A stretch of DNA of 64,000 bases from Peromyscus leucopus (GCF_004664715.2 NC_051079.1:59822660-59886659), one strand, 5' to 3'. Shown: positions 1 to 12,084, counted from the first letter of the stretch. A program made the numbers and translations. The notes: generated by a model not told the origin, from the sequence alone.

Positions 1-43
1 ATAGATTCATAATAAAACAGACTCAGATAAAATACACCTCTAA

Positions 44-472
44 ATGCAAAATAAAAGTAATATAAAAAATAAGCCACATAAAGAAGGATATCACGCAGAG
101 ATTTTGGATTATGTTGTCTTTAGGACTTTTAACTGCAGAGTGGCATTTGTTTGTAAGGCTGCTGAGTTAAACCAATATGTATATTTTAAAGGTATCATGA
201 CTTCAAAATTTGGATCTGCGGATATGTTGCTTTGGAAAGGAGGTTCTACTTTTGTTTCCACAGGAAGCAAGAGGCTATGGATTTGTTCCAGGTTAAGATA
301 CATCAGGTTTGATCAGCCAAGACCCCTTGAAAGGTCTCCAATGACACCATGGCCCATATCATCCGACATCCAAAGTCAACTTCAAGACAATTGGCTCAGA
401 AAAATACAGCCTCACAGACTATTCCAGGCAGGACTTGACCATAGTCCCCAAATTTTCTTTGTGTCCCTGTAA
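44..472 (+). pseudogene. 142-codon open frame inside the ERV internal region
   Basis: An open frame in the degenerate ERV internal sequence, in the same direction as the element. The product shows no recognisable retroviral domain: no zinc knuckle, DTG protease motif or YxDD polymerase box. It has no signal peptide or clear hydrophobic segment. It is most likely a chance open frame in decayed proviral sequence. Confidence 0.3.
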
Positions 473-768
473 GACTTCTAGCACCCTCTATCAGCAGGAA
501 GTAGCCTAGAAAACTATGCCCATATTCCCAAAAAAACAGATTATGGATGTTTGTCTTTGTTTAGGTTGTTGGTTACAAATTGTTATTGGTCATAGTCAAT
601 CTCTAAAAAAAGAAAGGAGGATATGATATAGAAATGTAGGATATAGATATGACAGGAGGAAAGGGTGGATTATTGAATCTACTTTTAAAGAGCAACAACT
701 TGTTTAAAAGTATTTTACATTGCTTATGGATTTTAGTTTATTGATACAAATTTAGAGTTGATTTTGTT

Positions 769-781
769 TAATATATATATA

Positions 782-812
<31 letters not shown>

Positions 813-813
813 T
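769..813. repeat. (TA)n low-complexity tract
   Basis: About 45 bp of almost pure alternating T and A with a few breaks, lying inside the ERV internal region. It was probably expanded after insertion. Confidence 0.9.
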
Positions 814-1048
814 TCTACTCTTGTTTAGGGTATTATGTTTCTATAACTCATTTAAATTGTAATGGATAATTAAGAAATATAGATTAATAATGTCTTCTAT
901 GATAATCAAACTTATAGTCATGTTAAGTTTCCTAGATATAATATATATAATTCAATTAGTTAGGTAATCTTCAAACACTTCAAAGAGCTACTGAATATGG
1001 CATTTAAAATGTTTTAAAAATTTAGACTTTCTGGACAGTGAGACAGAT

Positions 1049-1474
1049 ATGTCTGCTCCTGGCAGGACCAATTTACTTCAAAGAGAAAGATGGGCATCAA
1101 AGACACTCCATATGGAGTTTATCTTCTTCTTGGCAAAAATAGCCATTTGGGCAAGAAACTGTTCTTGCCTGTACTGCTTGACAAAATGTTGCATTGGATG
1201 GACATTCAGGACCCATAGGAAGGTGACCACTGAACTTTGCAAGACAAAATTGTCCTTCAGGTTCCTGCTTCACAGAAGAAACTCCCAGGCATTCTACATG
1301 ACACAGAGAAAAGTAACTGAGATAGTAGGCCTGTGGGCTGAAGATGGATGCCCCAACACTGCAGAGGAACTTTGGATGACTGTCCAGGCAGGCAGCTGTC
1401 TCTGTTATTCTAAATTTTTGGAAGTTGCTTACAATGTTCTTCCTATTTATTTAGGTAATATTATATCCTTCTGA
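1049..1474 (+). pseudogene. 141-codon open frame in the ERV 3' internal region
   Basis: This frame ends about 240 bases before the polypurine tract, where an env C-terminus or 3' untranslated internal sequence would lie. The predicted peptide is cysteine-rich in its middle third but shows no furin site, fusion peptide or transmembrane anchor, so I cannot call it env. The related copy at 12.5-12.9 kb shares the DNA downstream of this frame but has no matching long frame, which argues against a maintained gene. Confidence 0.3.
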
Positions 1475-1704
1475 GGTCTTTGATGTAAAGACTAGACAGT
1501 TATAATTTTAATTTTCATTGGTTATGATAAAAGATAAAATAGATATGAAGCTTTAGACTCATAAATATAGGATAGATAGAATATTTTCTTAATTTTGCCA
1601 AATACTAATAGACTAGATATTGTAACTGAAATTCTTGCCTGATAACTGTACTATTATATGTAATTTTACTATGTTCAAGTTAAAACTTTCCTTTTTGATT
1701 AGAC

Positions 1705-1717
1705 AGAAAAGGAGAAA
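1705..1717 (+). promoter_or_regulatory. Polypurine tract of the ERV
   Basis: A run of 13 purines (A and G only) immediately before the TG that opens the LTR. In retroviruses this tract primes plus-strand synthesis, and its position defines the 5' edge of the 3' LTR. The equivalent tract of the second ERV is at 12917-12929. Confidence 0.7.
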
Positions 1718-2066
1718 TGCTGTGGGTTAATGCTTTGTACACTAGTTTAATAAAACACTGATTGGCCAGTAGCCAGACAGGAAGATACAGGTGGGATAAG
1801 CAGACAAGAAGAATGCTGGGAAGAGGAAGGCTGAGTCAAAAGATGCCAGCTAGCTGTACAGGGAACAACATGTAATGGGACACAGGTAAAGCCACAGACC
1901 ATGTGACAATATATAGATTAATAGTTATGGGCTAATTTAAGACATAAAAGCTAGCTAGCAAAAGGCTTGAGCTATGGCCATGCAGTATAATTAATATAAG
2001 CCTCTGTGTGTTTACTTGGGTCTGAGCAGCTACAGATTGGGTGGACACAGGGAAACACCAGCTACA
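1718..2066 (+). mobile_element. 3' LTR of the ERV (TGCTGTGG family)
   Basis: This LTR opens with TGCTGTGG and closes with GCTACA, the same termini as the solo LTRs at 8680-9048 and 47746-48116. It shares with them the AATAAAACACTGATTGGCC block near the start, the 'ATAGATTAATAG...GGGCTAATTTAAG' middle, and the 'AAGCCTCTGTGTG' block near the end. It is joined on its left to a polypurine tract and internal sequence, so it is a proviral 3' LTR rather than a solo LTR. The matching 5' LTR lies outside the window, so the TSD cannot be checked. Confidence 0.82.
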
Positions 2067-2574
2067 TTAAATATCTACAAAGAGCCCAGAGAATTTTTCT
2101 ACTGAACATGAAAGACTCATTTGAGATTTACTCGAGTTTCATCCTTGTCTTTTATTTTCATCATTTGCCACTCTTATCAGTCAATTCTGAGGAATAATTT
2201 TGTATTCCTACTTGTCCTCAGTTCTCCATCTGAATTACAAACCCAGATGAAAAAGTATTCTTGGGCTGTATTGTCTCTTTACTTCTTTAATAGCATATAT
2301 TGTCTCTCACATGATTTGATTGTTTTGTATTTTATTTATATGTATGCCAATGCCACCAGACCCTGAGCTACTCTGAGAGATTCCTTAATCTTTATTGAAC
2401 CTGGCACACATATCCAATGAGTAAGCAAACTATATGCCTTAAATAATTTATGATGAATGCATATGCCTATAAATTACCTTCAAAGCAATATAGCTATCAG
2501 CCAGACATTATAGCGAACTGTTCTTAAAACACCCCAACACCCCCATATAACAAGAGAAGCCAGAAAAGGGGTGA
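2067..2574. other. Unannotated AT-rich sequence
   Basis: Flank of the ERV. I see no repeat family, gene or structured motif that I can support. Confidence 0.4.
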
Positions 2575-2760
2575 ATTAGAGCTTGAGTTAAACTTGTGCT
2601 TCCTGGGTTTGAAATACTGGCTTCTTCATTTATCACATAAATAACCTCAGAAAATTTGGTGGTAGCTTCTATTTTCTCATGTTGAAAGTTGGGGTGATCA
2701 CAAAGAAATTTAAAGATGGTGTTAACAAAATGCATGTGAAATGCTCAATAAAGCATCTGT
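2575..2760 (+). mobile_element. MIR-like SINE, diverged
   Basis: The order of blocks follows MIR: a 'CTTCCTGGGTTTGAA' box-B-like segment, an 'AACCTCAGAAAA' segment, a 'TTTTCTCATGTTGAAAGTTGGGGTGATCA' type core, and a 'GAAATGCTCAATAAAG' tail. Divergence is high, as expected for this ancient mammalian SINE. Confidence 0.55.
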
Positions 2761-5205
2761 TCGGCATAGAGTCACAATTCTGGAAACATGAAATGCATTG
2801 TCTTCTTAGGTGACACTCAAGATACCTACTGTTCTCATTAGAAACCTGCAAATGAATAAATGTAGTGTCACTGAAACTGTGGGGGGGAAAGTCATCCCTG
2901 GATTCTCTTATTTTGGTAGAAGAGTCAACATTGCTGTTACAGACAAGATAAATACAACAAGATCAATCAAGGTCAGCAAATCCTTTGAGAGGTAACGAAT
3001 GTGGCATGAGGCAGAATTGGGCCAGAAATAGTGATTTTTTAAACTCCCCTGCCCCCATGTATTCCCCTCTACAAACACACCCTGAAGCAGTCTCTTCTCT
3101 AAATAACCGAGAAGATACAATGAGCAGGCAGCATTCCCCACTCAAAGCTAAATGCTCTTTGAGGTTTCCTGTGCTACATTACAATTTTATGTGAATTTTC
3201 ATTTTATTTCACAACACGGGCATGGTTGATTTAGCATAAAATAATGTAGTTATTAGGAAACCCTGTTATTTTTATGTGAGATCAACCATGGGCATATTAT
3301 CCAGCATTCTCACAGCCCCCTGCTGTACATCCCTATTTAAAAAGCGTGGAATGGGGCCAGATGAAAGGTCTATAAAGCACCATGGCTCTATAAAGGGCTG
3401 GGAACTGAGAAACAGATGCACCCTTAGCCACTGTACTCATCTGGCTTCTATAAAAGTGTTTATATTGACTTCAGCTAGGAAACCACATGCCTACCAAAGA
3501 AGAAAACACTCAATTCTCACCTCTGCTCATTATATTAATCTACATAGAACTGATTTATTTTTAACACACCCAGATCAACTGAGTTTGAGGAAATAAACTC
3601 ATCTTATTTACAAAAGGGATACAATTTGCAGTCAAGGTGTTTCCCTTGCCATCTTCAGAAGAATTAAAAGGAATCTTATCATGTCCCAATGCAGGGAGAG
3701 ACAGAAAGAGTTTTAAATATTTAAATTGGGAATTGGGTGGTTAATGTGGGCAATTTTACAATGACAGAATTCAGGGGAACAGTTTATAAGTTAACCAAAC
3801 AAGGCAAGTTATAGGACATGTGTATTGCTCCTTTAAAGAAAACTTTGGACAAAGGGGCTGCATATTTGAAAGGGCCAGGCCAGTAGCCCAGCCTGAGCAA
3901 GTTCTCTTCAGAGAAAAGTTCCTTCAGCAGATGCTCCTTGGTTGGGGGTTTGGGGTGGGGCAGCCTCTTGAAGGGCTATTGTGATGATGTTCCTCCCTTA
4001 GGACATCTGAGCAGCAGGAGAGGGTATTGTGACTCTAATGACTGTCAGCAGGACCTAATAAAGGCCTAGTGTAGACTGTGGGCAGAGTACAGAACACAGA
4101 GTCTTAGACAAGGTTCTTTGGTTTCTGACCCATGAACTGCAAACTTACTGGAAAAAGAATCAACAACAGATACATTTCCTTATTGTGGAATAGATTGCAC
4201 TACTTATGCCTATCTTTGGGAAACTCTGGCCCTCACTAACTTTTGGAAAGCACACATGCCTTTCCTGGCAGACCAATTCTAAACATTTATCAAGTGTTAA
4301 TATTTCCCAGCACAGGTACCTCTTAATTATTAAGCTGAAGCTAACAAAAGCTTAGCAGAGTGGCCTATACAGAGTGGCCAGCCTGTTCCAATGGGACTAC
4401 TTTTGTAAACCCTATAAAAGTCATGTGTTCCAAAAGATTGTTCAAGTTTAGAAACACTGGGACAGTAGGTCATCTTAGTCCTGAAGAATAATCCCTTGCT
4501 GAAATAATAGACACAAGACAGTCTCTTTCAAAGTCTATAGATTGACCTGTTGAGATTTAGCATATGTACCCATCAGGTTACCTTCCATTTAAAAAAGACA
4601 ATTCCAAAGCCCTTCTGAGGACATCGACATGTTTTCTGTTATTCCAGGACAAAGCAAATATAAGCATAAACAATATAATTTCAGTATGGAAAAAAGAGAA
4701 GTTACAAGAGAAGAAGAAATAAAGGAGGAGGTGACAGAGGCAGACCAGGATCTCTTCCAGTCTCTCACTGCCTAGTGTCTCTGGTCTCTCACTGCCTACT
4801 CTTGCAAAGTCCATTGGCAGTGCTGTTTTGACCTTGAAACATCCCCAGCACTGACTCAAGGACATACTAATGCCGGGGAATCTTCATGTTCACCCACTGT
4901 GTGTCTAAATCGTACTATTACAGATTAGAAAGTGCTGCTTTAGGTTGTTTTCAGTTCTTAGTAGAGATCTGATACCAAGTTCTCTATACAGGAAGACTAG
5001 TTATATTTTTTATATTAATATATATCTCCTGATGACATTTGAATGTTCTCCTTTAGGGCATAGAAGACCAGAAGACTAAACCACATGTTTTAGATCTTAT
5101 GTGCTGATGTTTGGATGTTCTGATTCCATGCCTAGTCATATAGCTTTTGATAAATTGCTGGGCCCCTGAATACTTTCATCTCCCCTTTCAAAACAGACAT
5201 GTATT
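2761..5205. other. Unannotated intergenic sequence
   Basis: About 2.4 kb without a recognisable gene or transposon. Open frames here (for example 3276-3596 plus and 4578-4865 minus) have no familiar domain and no splice context I could support. A short local duplication of 'TCTCTCACTGCCTA' occurs at about 4761 and 4785. Parts could be ancient repeats too diverged for me to name. Confidence 0.4.
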
Positions 5206-5232
5206 AAAAAAAAAAACAAAAAACAAAAAACA
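5206..5232. repeat. A-rich tract
   Basis: Runs of A broken by single C residues, resembling a retroposon tail. I cannot identify a SINE or LINE body beside it. Confidence 0.6.
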
Positions 5233-5239
5233 GCTCCCT

Positions 5240-5400
5240 ACCTAAGAATTCAGTGAGCATATATTGAGAACATTATGTTGGAAGAGAAAAGAACTAAGAA
5301 TCTTAAGGGAATTGGAGAATTAAATAAATAGGATATCTTTGCTTTCAAGGAGCCAATAATGTAGCATAGTTAAACAGAACAAGCATATAAAATATAACAT
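5240..5400 (+). mobile_element. Possible ancient mammalian repeat fragment
   Basis: The order 'CATATATTGAGAAC ... GCTTTCAAGGAGCCAATAATGTAG ... ACAAGCATATAAAATATAACATTAC' resembles a widespread ancient mammalian repeat with a 'TATTTATTGAG ... CAAGGAGCTTACA' signature. I cannot name the family reliably. The fragments at 14561-14660 and 28971-29095 look related. Confidence 0.3.
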
Positions 5401-5667
5401 TACTAATGAAATACTAATCATTTAATAGAAATTAAAACTATATTTACTAGCAACAACCCAATTCAAACTTTGTTGGATAATTCCACAGGGAAGTAGTCGA
5501 GGCTAGAGCAATAAGGATGTTAAGGCATTCTTCAACAAGCTTTAGAGTCCAAAACTTTGATGATCCTTATTCATACATGTAAAATGCTGGGTAAGTACTC
5601 AAACACACTTGTAACACTGCACATGGAACGAAATGAGTAGACACAGATAGACCACTGAGGCTGCCAA

Positions 5668-5855
5668 AATAGATCTATGCTAAGTGGGAGACCCTGTCTC
5701 AAAGAGAGCAATGAAACAGGACATGTAACATCCTCCTCCAGTATGCATGAGCTGGTATGCACACACTCACATGCATTTATGTGCATGCACGACAAACATA
5801 TACAGCCTCACACACATGTTCTCTTTCTCTGTGAAATACATGCAAGCACATACCA

Positions 5856-5857
<2 letters not shown>
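5668..5857 (+). mobile_element. Possible SINE 3' remnant
   Basis: It contains 'GAGACCCTGTCTCAAAG', typical of the end of 7SL-derived SINE segments, followed by a CA-rich region running into a GA microsatellite. This resembles the tails of older rodent composite SINEs (B4-like). The 5' part is not recognisable. Confidence 0.35.

Positions 5858-5858
<1 letters not shown>

Positions 5859-5919
<61 letters not shown>
5859..5919. repeat. (GA)n microsatellite
   Basis: An uninterrupted GA dinucleotide array of about 60 bp. It creates artificial Arg-Glu and Leu-Ser repeat frames on the two strands, which are not genes. Confidence 0.97.
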
Positions 5920-5921
<2 letters not shown>

Positions 5922-6844
5922 GGGGAGCTTTTTCAAAAGATGGTTTTATTTGATTAGCATGAGAAAATACTGTGGGGAGAGAATAACCTAAGATTTTGAT
6001 GCTATAAAATTTCAATAGAACAGGGTGTGGAGGTGTCTTAATAGTGAGAGTTAAATCACATTTGTTGGCATACAAATCACATGGCCCAATATGGCAGAAA
6101 TTGTTAGATCTTAATATTCCTTTCAGTTCTTTAAATTATTGCTCAAGCAATAATACTCTAGCAAAATCAATAATATAAATCACAACTGAATGTTTATTTC
6201 TTAAACACTGATTTCAGGTAAAAACTAGTTCAGGATACTAGGTTAATTTAACTCTAAGGTAAAAGGATGCCTCTTTTTGTAAAGATTAAAAGCTGTTTAG
6301 AGGTAAACTAAACTTCTACAGCAAGTATTAGGTCTCAGAGTTGAGTTGATGGGTTTCATTAAAGGATTTGTCCCTTATTCTCATCTAATGCCTGGAGTTC
6401 TGTCATTGAATTATGAAAATTTGGATCAAGGAGAGACCTATTGTTAGAAGTGAGAAGGTAGGGGAAGAGAAGAGTATGAGAGATTTCATAGATGTTCTCT
6501 ATTTCCCTCCTATTTCCAACAGGCATATGGAGACACTCTCTGAACAAAGAATTAAGAGGATTCTAGAGGAAGAAACATCCTCTGTTAATGCCTCCATTGA
6601 TAAATAGGTTATCTTAGCTGCAAGAAGTTGATTTTGAACTACAATACACATTGATCAAAACCCATATTTAAAAAATGTTAGCATACTTGCTTTTCATGCT
6701 AGTCATCTAAAGCATATGTATAACTCAGTTCTCTTTCTCTGATGTTCTATTAAGATATAACACAAAGGTATTATTAATATAAGTTGCTACTATTAATCCT
6801 AAAATAAAATCCCTGTTTGATAAGTATAGATTCCACTAGAAACT
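5920..6844. other. Unannotated AT-rich sequence
   Basis: No gene or repeat family recognised. Confidence 0.4.
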
Positions 6845-7010
6845 AATAAGAGAGTCACCTGGGATGCTGAAGGCTTTACTTCAGGACTTAGGATGTGAAG
6901 ACACACAATTCAGGAGTTCAAGGTTAACCTTGGCTACATGACAAGTTCAACACCAGCCTAGAATATGTGAGATCTTATCTTGAAACATACCAAACAAACA
7001 AAGAAATAAA
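6845..7010 (+). mobile_element. 7SL/tRNA-type composite SINE (RSINE1/B4-like), diverged
   Basis: It carries 'CAGGAGTTCAAGGTTAACCTTGGCTACATGACAAGTTC', 'CACCAGCCTAG', 'GTGAGATCTTATCTTGAAAC' and an A-rich tail with CAAA units. This order matches the right half of RSINE1/B4 SINEs. The left part is weak. Confidence 0.65.
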
Positions 7011-8204
7011 ATAAAATGAATATTTCAATATGTATGTCTATTGTCTCCGTATAGGTAATCACTGTGCCTACTACCTCTACTATATTTCATATATGACAAA
7101 TTTTTAGTATGTTGTATATAGGGTTCTTCTGTGTACTCTTACATATGATAAAGCTGGAGACAAATTTCCAAAATTTGTCTGTAGTAGTTTCATTTTATTT
7201 CTGTCTTGGGAGACACTAGGTGTCTTTGTAACCTTCCACAGCTGCCTTGTGGCATTAAATTCCACTTGTTCTCTTCTGGTTTCCTTCTGGCAGCTCATTT
7301 TAAAATCAAAGATTCCATTGATAAATTTTTAAAATGCACAACTCATAATTACAAATGATTCTAGATACAAAAGTGAAAAGTTTTTTTTTGTTGTTGTTGT
7401 TTTGTTTTTTACAATGAAAAAGAGAAATGAAAAGCTATGACAGAATGCTCATCATGTTACATTTCCATAAAGTGAAGCATAATAGGAACTCTGTTCATTG
7501 CAATACAGATCAGAGAGAAAAACCCTGATTAAAAAAAATTAGTCTGGAAATGATAGATAAATTCTCTCTGAGAATCAGACCCTTAGGAAGTAGCATTGTA
7601 CTTTGCAAAACGACAGACGATGTTAGGAAACAGGGAACTCTGAATCCAACTTTGCAGTTTCCACCAACCACTTACACTTTCTACAGAAGGTACATTGAAA
7701 CTGAGTCTGCTCACATAGCTCTTGAGTCAAGTCACGGTGGATGATTCCATGCACTATGCGTCATACAACATGTCACCACTGACTGAAAGCAATTAATATT
7801 TGATACCCTTTCAGCTAATTAGATGACTTCTTAAAACAGCAGGTAAGCTTAAAACCATGACAGAGTTGGCCTATTTAGAAGTGTAATAAAAAAAATGACA
7901 TCCTTAAAATCTGAATACCACTCAATATATTTAGATCATATTGTACAAAAATGTCACTTAATACACAATAAAATTAATATACTAGGAAAATTATCATCAA
8001 TATATCAAACAGGTTTTATAAACCTCATTGTATCCCAAATTTGTGCTTAGGATAGAGTCTCTGTCCATTATTAATTACTACCATGAACAAAAATGGCCTC
8101 ATCCATTTGTATGATAGCAACTCAAGGGTAAAAATATCCATTAATATGCATTTACGTGGAGTACTTCCTTCTGATGTCTATTTCTTGAAACTATAAAATA
8201 GTGA
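7011..8204. other. Unannotated AT-rich sequence
   Basis: A T-rich stretch with TTG units lies at about 7381-7410. No gene or named repeat recognised. Confidence 0.4.
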
Positions 8205-8229
8205 TATAACACTATATAATAGTGTTATA
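8205..8229. repeat. Perfect 11-bp inverted repeat with 3-nt loop
   Basis: TATAACACTAT, ATA, ATAGTGTTATA. A compact hairpin in AT-rich DNA with no transposon termini around it. Confidence 0.85.
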
Positions 8230-8375
8230 AAATCAGTGTAGTTTGGCATAGTTTCTATCACTGTTGAAATATGATACATATCTAATTAAATATGAAATGA
8301 GGGCCTTAAAGATAAAACCTCCAAGAGTATACAAAGCTTTATGCTTAGATAAGTGTTATTTTTATAAACAGATAC

Positions 8376-8378
<3 letters not shown>

Positions 8379-8440
<62 letters not shown>
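8379..8440. repeat. (AC)n microsatellite
   Basis: About 62 bp of uninterrupted AC. The His-Thr and Cys-Val frames across it are artefacts of the repeat. Confidence 0.97.
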
Positions 8441-8442
<2 letters not shown>

Positions 8443-8616
8443 GAAAAATCTGTTTGCAATGGAAAAGAAAGAAGAAAGTGGTAATTGGCTTTCACACTCT
8501 GAAAGACTCAGCAGGACAAACTCAGAGAACATCAGCATAACCCATACAGAGGCCTGTGATATCAATAATTCCAGGCAGCTCTAAAAATAAGACTATACCT
8601 AAAACAAGGATGGGAT

Positions 8617-9395
8617 AAGGAGATGGTGTAGTGGCTAAGAGCATTTCTTCATAAACATGCAGACCAGAGTTTAGATCCCTGCTGTGGATGATTGATTGAT
8701 AAATAAAACACTGATTGGCCAGTAGCTAGGCAGGAAGTATAGGTGGGACTAACAAGAGAGAAGAATTCTGGGAGCAGGAAGGCTGGGGGAGAGGAAATGC
8801 TGCCAGCCGCCGCCATGAGAAGATGTTAAGATACCAGTAAGCCACGAGCCACATGGCAACTTATAGATTTATAGAAATGGGTTAATTTAAGATATAAGAA
8901 CAGTTAGCAAGAAGCCTGCTACGGCCATACAGTGTGTAAGCAATATAAGTCTCTGTGTGCTTACATGGTTGGGTCTGAGAGGCTGTGGGATTGGCGGGTG
9001 AGAGGGATTTGTCTTGACTGTAAGCCAGGCAGGAAAACTCTAGCTACAGATCCCACCACCCATGTTAGCCTGAGGGCTTGAGTTCAGATTCCTGCACCTA
9101 TTTACCAAGCCATGCAAGGTCACTTCCTGCGCATGCCTGTAACCACAGTACAGTATAGATTGGAAACGGGAAAACTTCTGGTCTGTGTTGGCTTCCAACC
9201 TACTGCAAAATGGAAGCCCCACATTCCATGAGAGATCCTACCTCAAAGGAATAAGTTAAGGAGCGATAGAGGGGGCATCTGACACCTTACTCTAACCACT
9301 GTGTTGCTAACAGGCATGTATTAGCATCCCCATGTGCATGTGTGTGCACCACACACACACACACACATACATACATAAAACAAAAACAGCAATAA
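8617..9395 (+). mobile_element. tRNA-type SINE (B2/B3/B4-like) interrupted by an LTR
   Basis: The left part (8617-8679) has 'GGAGATGGTGTAGTGGCTAAGAGCA', resembling the tRNA-derived head of B2/B3/B4 SINEs (a box-A-like region). The right part (9049-9395) continues with 'GAGTTCAGATTCC', 'GTGAGAGATCCTACCTCAAAGGAATAAG', a 'GAGGGGGCATCTGACACC' block, a CA-rich run at 9346-9378 and an A-rich AATAAA-type tail. The two parts are separated exactly by the solo LTR at 8680-9048 and its GATCCC duplication, so the SINE is the older insertion. Subfamily is uncertain. Confidence 0.6.
8680..9048 (+). mobile_element. Solo ERVK-like LTR with 6-bp TSD (GATCCC)
   Basis: A 369-bp LTR from TGCTGTGG to AGCTACA. 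It is flanked by exact GATCCC at 8674-8679 and 9049-9054. The 6-bp duplication length is usual for ERV class II (ERVK). It has no internal sequence, so it is the product of LTR-LTR recombination. Its closest relatives here are 47746-48116 and the proviral LTR at 1718-2066. An inverted CCAAT motif (ATTGG) lies about 40 bp in. Confidence 0.92.
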
Positions 9396-12084
9396 ATAAA
9401 TTGGTAGTGTTTTAAAACAGATAATAAGCAGTAACCACATTTGGTGACCAGCAGTGAGCATGTAACTTTGTAAATACATTGAGTCTATCAGGGAGTTCAC
9501 TGTTTACTATTACTTTTATAGACAATGATCACCTATTTCATATGATAGCAAACAAAGGTCTGGTTTTTGTGGATACAGGATACCCTCTCTTTTTCACAGC
9601 ATACTTACCACCTTCCTTCTATCAACAAGACATAATTGTCCTCAAATAAGAGAGCAGCTAGATTATTGTAAAGCATGACATGTTATATCAGATCAGATCC
9701 CAGTATTTCAAATTGTTCCCTCAAATTAATCCACTAAATAACCCAGGCAGTCAAAGCACAGATCCATTAGGCTCAGCAGAAGACATTTTTTAAATGTTAG
9801 TGCCATACAATGAATATTTGATAAGTACATCATTAATAAACCTTAGTACAACATAATTGATATGTGGATGTTTAATGACAATTCCAAATGATGTAGCACA
9901 TGGCACCTGACTGTTCTTCAGTCATCACGCAGGTTGCTCCGGCACCACATGACAGGCACAATTGGAAAAGCAAGTCCAATCTTCATTAGTGGCTATCCGT
10001 AAAAGGTTTTCATTACAAGATAAATGATTATGGCCTGCCTTTATTAATTAAGCATGCATTTCTGCATACCAAAGTAATTGAATAAAATGGCCAGTAGCTT
10101 TTAAACTGTACAAAATCGTAATGTCTCAGGAATAGATTTCACATCATTCTGTGCTATTCCTATTATTTGTAGAATGTACTGCAACTGAATTTAAAGTGTT
10201 GTTAAGTACTGGCTGGATTTCACATAAAAGACATTTTCCTCTGACAGATTGCTTTTGTAAATGTCGTGAGAGATTGGTTTATCTTTCCTCATTCAGTCAC
10301 CTGAAGTTCATCTGGAACCTACTGCCAAACCTGAGGCACATAACCCCAGATATGGGCATGATTGCCAAGGCAGTACAGGGCCTCTGAGAAAGGAAAGGAC
10401 CTGGAGCTGCTTGGAGAAAAATTAGTGGCTCCAGACTAAGTCATCCTAAATCTTTATTTTTCCTTTGTCACTAAATCACACATAGGAAATGAACAAATGA
10501 TCCGTGAAAGGGTATCCCAAGAGCTTCTTTATTCTATAGGCATGAAGATGCTTGACACTGGACAGGCCTACTTCCAAGCTCACTTTCTAGCTTTGACTGC
10601 TTTATAGAATAAAACAGATTTTACCCACATCAGCTTTAGGCTTAAGAGATTAAAGCACTAAAAAAGAAATATCTTGATTTTTTTTCTAGCAATTTTTTTT
10701 CACATGTAGAATATTTAGGGGCAATATAACTTTAAAAGACACCCAGTGAATTCTGTAAAAAGTGTTCTTCCAGATAATTTTGAAATATTGAAGTCCATGA
10801 AATTGAAGATTAAACCCACTTTCAGTGGCTGCAAATGCATATTATTTAGTGTTCACAAAGCACCTTGAGGCTGACTTTGGCAAATAACACAAAATGTTTA
10901 TGGATGGTCCATTTTATCATGGTGTGTCTAAGATTCATTTCAAAAGATCAGAAAATATCCCAGCCATAAGACTTTTTTTCTCTCCCCAAATCTGCAATGA
11001 ACTCCTTTTACATCATCATTACTGGCAGAAATAATTACATTGTAAAATTAATTCCACTTCTATTGACTCTGGTCACCACACAGTTCATCAATGTACTGTA
11101 TTAACATAAAGCAGGACCTGACCTCACCTTGTCTAAAATACTTTTCTTTGCAATGTTATTGCTTGTATTTAGTGGTAATTACTTTGTCTTTTTTATGAGT
11201 ATGCTATTGATTGTTCTGTATGCCTTTTGATGAAAACATTAACAAACATTTAGCTTGGAAGGTGACATTTTAATTTCATTTCCTACATATTTAGAAACCT
11301 TGGCACTAACTTTGACCGTAACATTTACAGTCTTCATAAAGAACCAAGGCATTTCTTTAGTGTATTGTGGACATTTCTAGCATACACAAAAGGTGGACAG
11401 GATTAGTGAAGACACCACAGTGTGCAGTTCCTGTGTGAACTGGAAATACCACTGGACCATTCAAATAATTCATTCGGCACTGAAGAAATTGTTTCCAAGT
11501 ACATTTTACTGTGGGAAATTCACCACAATGTCTTCATGATGTACCACTAATCAGTAAACTGTATATAATTTACTATATACAGTTATGTTAAAACTCCCTA
11601 AATAAAGTACAGTTATACTTGCATTCATTCTGTTTTTTTTTTTTTTCAAACCTAGATTAGTAACAAGTTTACTTTACTTTGGTCTGTTTTTTTCATATAT
11701 GAGAACCTCTATTTCTGTAATTTAATGTGCCCCCCCCATATTTCAGCTGTCTGCTTTTGCTAATAAACCTGTGTTCACATCATCTATTTTTCTCCATGAT
11801 CTTAACAATAGCAGCATGGAACACTCTTACTTCTCAGCAAGATTGTAATTGTGAGGTATCCCCTGCCCTTTCGTTTTCTTGACTGTATCTGATCCATGTC
11901 TGTCACTACCTAGTTCCATGATCTGAAGCACATATCTTTGTCTCTATGAGAAATGGTTTCTGCATGTAGACCATGAGAAAGTTTCACAAGGACGCAGGGA
12001 TTTTGAAGGGATCAGACCTGGCCTGTGGCCTTTAATTCCCTGTGGTACAGCCAGACTCAGGCACAAATCAGCACCTTTTGTGCA
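9396..12084. other. Unannotated intergenic sequence, 2.7 kb
   Basis: A long AT-rich stretch without an identifiable repeat or gene. The frame at 10151-10387 shows no domain. It holds a hairpin at 11557-11584 and a poly-T run near 11632. The lack of young repeats makes it a candidate for conserved non-coding sequence, but that cannot be judged without alignment. Confidence 0.4.
11557..11584. repeat. 11-bp inverted repeat with 6-nt loop
   Basis: AACTGTATATA and TATATACAGTT separated by ATTTAC: a perfect hairpin in AT-rich sequence. Confidence 0.85.

Larger units (their letters stand above)
1..1717 (+). mobile_element. 3' part of a degenerate ERVK-like (MYSERV/mys-type) provirus, internal region
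   Basis: This is the internal sequence of an old endogenous retrovirus that continues beyond the left edge of the window. It runs directly into a polypurine tract and an LTR starting at 1718, which fixes its orientation. The stretch from about 1420 to 1640 is clearly homologous to 12530-12830, another ERV 3' end in this window: both carry a GGTAAT...TTCTGAGGTCT-type block and then a CAAAATAGGATAGAT-type block in the same order. I see no intact gag, pol or env; reading frames are broken and no catalytic motif is visible. The text resembles the non-coding 3' internal region of rodent MYSERV/mys-like elements as I remember them, but the family name needs a library search. Confidence 0.72.

Noticed and set aside
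1049..1474. Possible functional env or accessory gene of the ERV
   Set aside because: No signal peptide, cleavage site or membrane anchor, and no matching frame in the related copy at 12.5 kb.
5677..5991. Open frames with long Arg-Glu or Leu-Ser repeats
   Set aside because: They are translations of the (GA)n microsatellite at 5859-5919.
8264..8584. Open frames with His-Thr or Cys-Val repeats
   Set aside because: They cross the (AC)n microsatellite at 8379-8440 and have no other coding features.
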